Source of the DNA: Pseudomonas brassicae
GTDB taxonomy: Bacteria; Pseudomonadota; Gammaproteobacteria; Pseudomonadales; Pseudomonadaceae
Direction of reading: 5' to 3'
Assembly (NCBI RefSeq): GCF_010671725.1
Contig: NZ_JAAHBU010000040.1
Location: 1 to 40,993 of the forward strand
Length of the DNA stretch: 40,993 nucleotides
Shown here: piece by piece, positions 35,644-40,993 of the stretch
Layout: each line of letters opens with the position of its first letter
Position numbering within the stretch: position 1 is the stretch's first letter
Program-made: the position numbers and the translations under genes
The notes under the pieces: model-generated
The model's database searches: none
Told to the model about the DNA's origin: nothing
Seen by the model: the letters and a program-made list of their open reading frames with translations, nothing else

Positions 35644-37421
35644 ATGGCTGACTACAAAGCGCCCCTGCGCGATATGCGCTTCGTCCTCAACGAAGTCTTC
35701 GAAGTGTCCCGGCTGTGGGCGCAACTGCCCGGGCTGGCCGAGGTGGTCGACGAGGAAACGGCGCTGGCGGTGCTCGAAGAAGCCGGCAAGGTCACCAGTC
35801 AGCGCATCGCGCCGCTGAGCCGCAGTGCCGACGAAGAGGGCTGCCATTGGGACAACGGTGCGGTACGCACCCCGGCCGGCTTCATCGACGCCTACCGCAC
35901 CTATGCCGAAGGCGGTTGGGTCGGCGTCGGCGGCGACCGGCCTACGGCGGCATGGGCATGCCCAAGGTGATCTCGGCTCAGGTCGAAGAGATGGTCAACT
36001 CGTCCAGCCTGGCCTTCGGCCTGTACCCGATGCTGACGGCCGGTGCCTGCCTGTCGATCAACGCGCATGCCAGCGAGGCCCTCAAGGCCCAGTACCTGCC
36101 GAACATGTATGCCGGGGTCTGGGCGGGCTCCATGTGCCTGACCGAGCCACACGCCGGTACCGACCTGGGCATCATCCGTACCCGTGCCGAGCCGCAGGCC
36201 GATGGCAGCTACAAGGTCACCGGCACCAAGATCTTCATCACCGGCGGCGAGCACGACCTGACCGAAAACATCATTCACCTGGTACTGGCCAAGCTGCCTG
36301 ACGCCCCGGCTGGGCCCAAGGGCATCTCGCTGTTGCTGGTGCCCAAGTTCCTGGTCAATGCCGATGGCAGCCTGGGCGAGCGCAACCCGGCCACCTGCGG
36401 CTCGATCGAACACAAGATGGGTATTCAGGCTTCGGCCACCTGCGTGATGAACTTCGACGCGGCCGTGGGCTACCTGGTGGGTGAGCCGAACAAAGGTCTG
36501 GCGGCGATGTTCACCATGATGAACTACGAGCGCCTGGGCGTAGGCATCCAGGGCCTGGCGTCGGCCGAGCGCTCCTACCAGAACGCCATCGAATACGCCC
36601 GCGACCGCCTGCAAAGCCGTGCTCCGAGCGGCCCGCAAGCCAAGGACAAGGCGGCCGACCCGATCATCGTGCACCCCGATGTGCGTCGCATGTTGCTGAC
36701 CATGAAGGCCCTGAACGAAGGCGGGCGGGCCTTTTCGACCTACGTGGCAATGCAACTCGACACCGCCAAGTTCAGCGAAGACCGTGACACACGCAAACGT
36801 GCCGAAGACCTGGTCGCCCTGCTGACCCCGGTGTCCAAGGCGTTCCTGACCGACCTGGGCCTGGAAGCCACCGTGCATGGCCAGCAGGTGTTCGGCGGCC
36901 ATGGCTACATTCGCGAGTGGGGCCAGGAGCAACTGGTGCGCGACGTGCGCATCACGCAGATCTACGAAGGCACCAACGGCATCCAGGCACTGGACCTGAT
37001 GGGGCGCAAGGTCGTGGGCAGCGGCGGCGCGTTCTACACGCTGTTCGCCGACGAGATCCGCCATTTCATTGCCAGCGCCGACAGCCAGCTGGGCGAGTTC
37101 GTGCAGCCCTTGCAGGCGGCCCTGACCACGCTCGACGAGTTGACCGCCTGGGTGCTGGACCGTGCCAAGGCCAACCCCAACGAAATCGGGGCGGCGTCGG
37201 TGGAGTACCTGCAGGCTTTCGGCTACACCGCCTACGCCTACATGTGGGCGCTGATGGCCCGCACTGCGCTGGCCCGTCAGGGCGAAGACGACTTCTACGC
37301 CAGCAAGCTGGGCACGGCACGCTTCTACTTCGCCCGCCTGCTGCCGCGTATCCACTCCCTGAGCGCCTCGGTGCGGGCAGGCAGTGAGTCGCTGTACCTG
37401 CTGGATGCCGAGCAGTTCTGA
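35644..37421 (+). CDS. Acyl-CoA dehydrogenase (paralogue), frameshifted near 35937
   Basis: With one base restored near 35937 this is a 592-residue acyl-CoA dehydrogenase, clearly paralogous to the one at 32215 ([20 protein letters not shown] against [19 protein letters not shown]). Shared landmarks are [47 protein letters not shown] and the catalytic-Glu region QIYEGTNGIQALDLMGRK (about 438-455). ATG at 35644 has GAGAGG 5 nt upstream. The frame breaks where GACCGGCC stands and GACCCGGCC would give GGDPAYGGMGMP. Otherwise a 108-residue fragment and a long fragment without a start are left. A terminator follows at 37612. Confidence 0.88.
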
Positions 37422-37433
37422 GTGTTAATGCGT

Positions 37434-37455
37434 CATGTAAGCATTTACTTACATG
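37434..37455. promoter_or_regulatory. Perfect 8-6-8 inverted repeat after the acyl-CoA dehydrogenase
   Basis: CATGTAAG-CATTTA-CTTACATG, 12 bases after the stop codon. No T-run follows, so it does not look like a terminator. The A/T-rich arms are typical of a transcription-factor operator or a processed 3' hairpin. The TAAG/CTTA arms resemble the palindrome at the LysR start (38567-38581). Confidence 0.5.
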
Positions 37456-37611
37456 GCGTGGTGGAGTTTCGCCTCTTCCGCAAGATTGGATCCACAGCTA
37501 ATCTTCACTGCATGGACGTAGCGCAGGAAGCGCACTGACCATAACAGGGACACGAGGGATTCCTGCCAGGATGGTGGGTTGAAAAGGATGTCAGGGAAAC
37601 AGTCTGCAAAG

Positions 37612-37631
37612 CCCCGCTTCGGCGGGGTTTT
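37612..37631 (+). terminator. Rho-independent terminator
   Basis: CCCCGC-TTCG-GCGGGG with TTTT following and CTTTTG after it, plus AAA before the stem. It terminates plus-strand transcription from the acyl-CoA dehydrogenase gene and may also act on the LysR gene, which ends at 37648 on the minus strand. Confidence 0.85.
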
Positions 37632-37647
37632 CTTTTGCCCGGGTTTT

Positions 37648-38568
37648 TTAGCCGAGCACATCCAGGGGCGACACACCGATCTGGCGTGGGTCGATCTCCT
37701 CTTCCAATAGCGTACGCAGCAGTTCGACCGAAGCCTGCTGGCGTTGCGCATCGCGAAACACCAACCCCACCTTGAGCGGCACCCGTGGTTCGCTGAGCGG
37801 CTTCCACAGCAGTTGCGGATCGTCGGTGGCTTCCTGCGCGCGCCCCGGCAGCACCGTGGCCAGCGAGGTGTGCGCGAGGCTGTCGAGAATCCCGCCCATG
37901 TTGTTCATCTCGGCCTGCACCCTGCGGGCGGCGCCCCAGGTTGGCCAGTTGCGTCTGCCAGATCTGGCGCACCTGGAATTCCTCGCCCAGCAACAGCATT
38001 GGCAGCTCCGCCGCCTGTTTCAGCGAGACCTTCTTGAACTCGCGCAGCGGGTGCGTGTGCGGGATCACCAGTTGCAGTTCGTCTTCGTACAGCAGCAGCC
38101 CGTGCAACCCTGGCTGCGCGGCGGCAGGTAGCTGATGCCGATGTCCAGGGTGCCGTTGAGCAGGCGTCGTTCGATCTCCAGCCCTGACAGTTCATAGATC
38201 TGCACCACCAGGTGCGGCTGCGCCTTGCGCAGGCGGTCGAGCAACTGCGGCACCAGGCTCGGCCGCACGGTCTGCAGCACCCCGATGGCCAGGGTGCGCA
38301 GGGCCTGGCCGCGGAAGTTGCGCAGCGCCTCGCGGGCGCGTTGCAAACCGTCGAGCAAGGGCAGGGCGTGGTTGTACAGGGTGTGTGCGGCCAGGGTTGG
38401 CAGCAGGCGCTTGTTGCCGCGTTCGAACAGGCTGACGTCGAGGCTGTGTTCGAGCTGGCGGATCTGTTGCGAGAGGGCTGGCTGCGACAGCGACAGGCGC
38501 TCGGCAGCCCGGCCCACATGGCCTTCTTCATAGACCGCGACGAAATAACGCAGTTGGCGAAAATCCAT
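37648..38568 (-). CDS. LysR-family transcription regulator, two frameshifts (near 38110 and 37921)
   Basis: About 306 residues after correcting two indels of opposite sign. The N-terminal winged helix is intact (MDFRQLRYFVAVYEEGHVGR, AAERLSLSQPALSQQIRQLE). The effector-binding domain reads on as LLLYEDELQLVIPHTHPLRE, LLLGEEFQVRQIWQTQLANL, then AEMNNMGGILDSLAHTSLAT and ends VSPLDVLG. One G is missing in the run after SQ (38110), and one extra G sits in the run before VQAEM (37920-37922), so the original frame returns. ATG at 38568, with no clear ribosome site; a perfect palindrome overlaps the start. It is divergent from the MOSC gene. The effector is unknown. Confidence 0.83.
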
Positions 38569-38581
38569 AAGTAATACTTAT
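38567..38581. promoter_or_regulatory. Palindrome overlapping the LysR start codon (T-N11-A type)
   Basis: ATAAGTA-A-TACTTAT is a perfect 7-1-7 palindrome containing a T-N11-A LysR-type core (TAAGTAATACTTA). It overlaps the ATG of the LysR gene and lies about 90 bp before the divergent MOSC gene. This is a fitting place for autorepression, by inference. Confidence 0.55.
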
Positions 38582-38670
38582 CAATAAAGCTCGAAAAACG
38601 AAATGGCCGACGGCCCGCGAGAAGCCTAGTCTATCCCGTATTCACAAGGTTTACAGGGCCATAGGGCGCG

Positions 38671-39369
38671 ATGAATACCGTGTATGTGGATGGCGTTTAC
38701 ATAGGCAAGGCAAAGAATCTGGGGTATGGCTTGTTGACCGATGTCGACAAGGAACAGGTTGCAAGAAGGCTGTGGTTATGGCCACAGGGGCTGGGCAGCG
38801 ATGAGCACGGCGACCCGCGCTTTCACACCGGCCCCGAGCGGGCCTTGCACCACTACCCGGCCGAGCACTACGCCTATTGGCGCCGACGTTATCCACAGAT
38901 CGACTGGTGTGCCCCGGCCTTTGGCGAAAACCTTTCGACTCACGGCCTGTGTGAAGAACAGGTGTGCCTGGGCGACCTGTTTCGCTGGGGCGGTGCGTTG
39001 TTGCAGATCAGCCAGCCGCGCTCGCCGTGCTACCGCCTGAGCCACCGCTGGGGCTTGCCGAAGCTGCCGCAGCAGGCGCAGGACGCAGGTCGCTGCGGTT
39101 GGTTCTACCGGGTGCTGAAGCCGGGTTTCGTCAGCGCCGATGAACCGTTTGAACTGATTCAGCGCAGTTATCCGGGCCTTACCGTGGCCTGGGCGCTGCA
39201 CACTTTTTACCGTGAACCTCTGGAGCATGCAGGTTTGAAAAAGCTGGTGGATTGTCCGGCCCTCTCGTCACGCTGGCGCGACATTGCGATCAAGCGCCTG
39301 CGCACTGGCCAGGTCGAGGACTGGAGCGCACGCCTGCTCGGCCTGCCGCTGGAAGGGCTGCGCGCATGA
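38671..39369 (+). CDS. MOSC-domain protein (YiiM-like)
   Basis: 232 residues. A MOSC beta-barrel (about 15-165) has the family motifs DEHGDPRFHTGPERALHHYP, FGENLSTHGLCEEQVCLGD and the conserved Cys in QPRSPCYRLSHR (about 122). A C-terminal three-helix (3-alpha) domain ends LLGLPLEGLRA. YiiM-type proteins handle molybdenum cofactor or reduce N-hydroxylated compounds; the substrate here is not known. ATG at 38671. Its TGA overlaps the ATG of the next reading frame (ATGA), so it is probably co-translated with the aminotransferase gene. Confidence 0.88.
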   Translation: MNTVYVDGVYIGKAKNLGYGLLTDVDKEQVARRLWLWPQGLGSDEHGDPRFHTGPERALHHYPAEHYAYWRRRYPQIDWCAPAFGENLSTHGLCEEQVCLGDLFRWGGALLQISQPRSPCYRLSHRWGLPKLPQQAQDAGRCGWFYRVLKPGFVSADEPFELIQRSYPGLTVAWALHTFYREPLEHAGLKKLVDCPALSSRWRDIAIKRLRTGQVEDWSARLLGLPLEGLRA

Positions 39370-39467
39370 ACCTGTTCAACCTGCGCCGTCAGGCGGCGCG
39401 TGCCGCCGAGCGGGCGCCGGCCCCGGTGGCCATGGCGCAGCCGAATCCCTCTCTCGCGAGTGCCTGA
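39366..39467 (+). CDS. 33-codon coupled ORF, or displaced N-terminus of the aminotransferase
   Basis: Starts at ATG 39366 inside the MOSC stop (ATGA) and ends with a TGA that overlaps the aminotransferase ATG (TGATG). It reads MNLFNLRRQAARAAERAPAP and ends PNPSLASA. Adding one G after 39458 would join it in frame to the next gene as ...NPSLAECLMPATERAPQ, giving one 423-residue protein. Given the other one-base losses in the window, that reading is more likely than a separate peptide. Confidence 0.5.
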   Translation: MNLFNLRRQAARAAERAPAPVAMAQPNPSLASA

Positions 39468-40636
39468 TGCCCGCCACCGAGCGTGCCCCGCAGGTGTTCG
39501 TGCGTGGTCAGGGCTCGTGGCTGTGGGACAGCGATGGCCGTGCCTACCTGGACTTCACCCAGGGCTGTGCGGTGAACAGCCTCGGGCATAGCCCCAAGGC
39601 ATTGGTGCAGGCGCTGAGCACGCAGGCCCAGGCACTGATCAACCCGGGGGCGGGGTTTCACAACCGTGGCCTGCTGCAACTGGTCAATCGCCTGTGCAGC
39701 AGCACCGGCAGCGATCAGGCGTACCTGCTCAACAGCGGCGCCGAAGCCTGTGAAGGGGCAATCAAGCTGGCCCGCAAGTGGGGGCAACTGCATCGTGGCG
39801 GTGCCTATCACATCATCACTGCCCGCCAGAGCTGCCATGGGCGCAGCCTGGGCGCGCTGTCGGCCTCGGACCCGTCGGCGTGCAACCGCTGCGAACCGGG
39901 TGTGCCGGGTTTCAGCAAGGTGCCATTCAACGACCTGGCGGCGCTGCATGCGGCGGTGGACTCGCGTACCGTGGCGATCATGCTTGAACCGATCCAGGGC
40001 GAGGCCGGGGTTATCCCGGCGACCCAGCACTACCTCAAGGGGGTGGAGCGCCTGTGCCGCGAGCTGGGCATCCTGCTGATCCTCGACGAGGTACAGACGG
40101 GTGTCGGGCGCTGTGGTGCACTGCTGGCCGAGCAGACCTATGGCGTGCGTGCCGACATCATCACCCTGGGCAAGGGCCTGGGCGGTGGTGTACCGCTGGC
40201 CGCCTTGCTGGCGCGGGGCACCGCGTGCTGTGCCGAGGCCGGTGAGCTGGAGGGCAGCCACCACGGCAATGCGCTGATGAGCGCTGCGGGCCTGGCTGTG
40301 CTCGACGCCGTGCTGGAGCCTGGCTTTCTGGAGCAGGTGCAGGCCTCGGGGCGGCATTTGCGTGATGGCCTGAGCCATCTGGCCGGGCGCTATGGCCAGG
40401 GTGAGGTACGCGGGCAGGGCTTGCTGTGGGGGCTGGCGTTGACTGACGACTCGGCCGCTGAGGTGGTGCAGGCAGCGCTGCAAGAGGGCCTGTTGTTGAA
40501 TGCGGCGCGGGACGATGTGCTGCGTTTTTCGCCGGCGCTGACCGTCAGCCAGGGCAACATCGATGAAATGCTGCTGCGCCTGGCCCGGGCCTTTGCCCGG
40601 GTGCACACGGCGCAGCTTCACCAGCAGCGTGCCTGA
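39467..40636 (+). CDS. Class III PLP aminotransferase (ArgD/acetylornithine-like)
   Basis: 389 residues from ATG 39467; perhaps 423 if the preceding 33 codons belong to it (probable one-base loss near 39458). A PLP-dependent class III aminotransferase: WLWDSDGRAYLDFTQG near the N-terminus, NSGAEACEGAIKLARKWGQ, EPIQGEAGVIP, ILDEVQTGVGRCG with PLP-contact Asp, and Schiff-base Lys in TLGKGLGGGVPLAALLA (about 230). The pattern is ArgD/omega-transaminase rather than BioA. Substrate is not determinable; argD itself may lie elsewhere. Linked to the MOSC gene by overlap. A strong terminator follows. Confidence 0.88.
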   Translation: MPATERAPQVFVRGQGSWLWDSDGRAYLDFTQGCAVNSLGHSPKALVQALSTQAQALINPGAGFHNRGLLQLVNRLCSSTGSDQAYLLNSGAEACEGAIKLARKWGQLHRGGAYHIITARQSCHGRSLGALSASDPSACNRCEPGVPGFSKVPFNDLAALHAAVDSRTVAIMLEPIQGEAGVIPATQHYLKGVERLCRELGILLILDEVQTGVGRCGALLAEQTYGVRADIITLGKGLGGGVPLAALLARGTACCAEAGELEGSHHGNALMSAAGLAVLDAVLEPGFLEQVQASGRHLRDGLSHLAGRYGQGEVRGQGLLWGLALTDDSAAEVVQAALQEGLLLNAARDDVLRFSPALTVSQGNIDEMLLRLARAFARVHTAQLHQQRA

Positions 40637-40687
40637 GCAGGCAGCGCTGGCACCGAATTCCACGAACCGTCTCGCGTTCCTGCGCAT

Positions 40688-40728
40688 CGCCCCGGGCCTG
40701 ATCCTTTTGGCCTGGGGCGTTTTTTTTT
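40688..40728 (+). terminator. Rho-independent terminator
   Basis: CGCCCCGGGCC (40688-40698) pairs with GGCCTGGGGCG (40709-40719) with one G-U pair, followed by nine T residues. It ends the MOSC/aminotransferase transcript. Confidence 0.94.
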
Positions 40729-40803
40729 GCGCAGTGCTGGCAATTTGAACCACTGGGCAGCCGTTGCAGTCTGTTGTTAGGACTTTACTCGAGGAACTGC
40801 CTG

Positions 40804-40962
40804 ATGGACCTGATCCGAATTATCTTCGCCATTCTGTTGCCGCCACTGGGCGTATTTCTGCAGGTGGGCTTTGCTGGCGCCTTCTGGCTGAACATTCTGC
40901 TGACGCTGTGCGGGTACATTCCGGGCATCGTGCATGCGGTGTACATCATCGCCAAGCGCTAA
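40804..40962 (+). CDS. Pmp3/YqaE family small membrane protein
   Basis: 52 residues with two hydrophobic helices: MDLIRIIFAILLPPLGVFLQ, a short linker VGFAGAFW, then LNILLTLCGYIPGIVHAVYI. The PPLGV and YIPGIxHA motifs identify the Pmp3 (UPF0057) family of stress-related plasma-membrane proteolipids. Start ATG at 40804 with GAGGA 8 nt upstream; an earlier in-frame start would put the ribosome site inside the gene. The usual length is 50-60 residues, so it is complete. Probably monocistronic, between a terminator and a REP repeat. Confidence 0.93.
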   Translation: MDLIRIIFAILLPPLGVFLQVGFAGAFWLNILLTLCGYIPGIVHAVYIIAKR

Positions 40963-40973
40963 GACCGCGTCGC

Positions 40974-40993
40974 GGCCTTCGCTGGCAAGCCAG
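40974..40993. repeat. REP element, cut by the window edge
   Basis: GGCCTTCGCTGGCAAGCCAG matches the first 20 or so bases of the REP copies at 25323 and 20295. It lies 11 bases after the Pmp3 stop. The remainder is outside the window. Confidence 0.8.

Noticed and set aside
39467..40636. bioA, as a missing member of the biotin pathway
   Set aside because: The motifs are those of ArgD/acetylornithine-type class III aminotransferases, and the gene is 8 kb away, linked to a MOSC gene.
1..40993. CRISPR arrays, tRNA/rRNA genes, insertion sequences, prophage
   Set aside because: No regularly spaced repeats, cloverleaf-like genes, transposases or phage structural genes were recognised.

Overview
The window is chromosomal DNA of a fluorescent Pseudomonas, most likely of the P. 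putida group. Codons are strongly G/C-ending. The order glnE-waaFCGP-LPS kinases, sigma/FecR/TonB receptor, glcB, bioBFHCD, then acyl-CoA dehydrogenases with a GGDEF gene matches what I recall of P. putida genomes. Copies of the CTTCGCTGGCAAGCCAGC-type REP repeat support this. No rRNA, tRNA, CRISPR array, transposase or prophage gene was seen.

Layout. 1-2735: 3' part of glnE. 2911-9871: seven-gene lipopolysaccharide inner-core operon (waaF, waaC, waaG, waaP and three more kinase-like genes), joined by stop/start overlaps. 9844-12602 (minus): a large DUF6543 (dermonecrotic-toxin-like) protein. 12774-16800 (minus): iron-starvation sigma factor, FecR-type regulator and TonB-dependent receptor, with a Fur-like box in front. 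16917-19563 (minus): DnaQ-like exonuclease and a cNMP/CBS/DUF294 signalling protein, divergent from a single-domain response regulator (19761-20204). 20321-22498 (minus): glcB. 22802-26978: gcvR-like gene, rarD, srkA, modE, comF. 27069-31529: biotin operon bioBFHCD. 31649-37421: a small flagellar-rod-like protein, two fatty acyl-CoA dehydrogenases and a membrane diguanylate cyclase. 37648-40962: LysR regulator, MOSC protein, class III aminotransferase and a Pmp3-type membrane peptide.

How the parts work together. WaaC and WaaF add the two core heptoses, WaaG adds the next sugar, and WaaP and its relatives phosphorylate the heptoses. The sigma/FecR/receptor trio is a cell-surface signalling system for an unidentified ferric siderophore. 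The bio operon covers BioC/BioH pimeloyl synthesis and the last steps except BioA; a BirA-like operator overlaps its predicted -35 box. Two tandem PsrA-like boxes precede the first acyl-CoA dehydrogenase, which would tie beta-oxidation to fatty-acid sensing.

Caution. At least seven, probably eight, single-base indels, all in short G/C runs, interrupt otherwise well-conserved genes (near 8849, 11736, 17920, 24859, 35937, 37921, 38110 and probably 39458). Uncorrected consensus errors explain this better than independent pseudogenes, so I annotate the affected genes at full length and give the break point. I did not find a clearly new multi-gene system. The least-explained items are the DUF6543 gene, the kinase-like series with one member lacking the catalytic Asp, the small rod-like protein, and several palindromic candidate operators.
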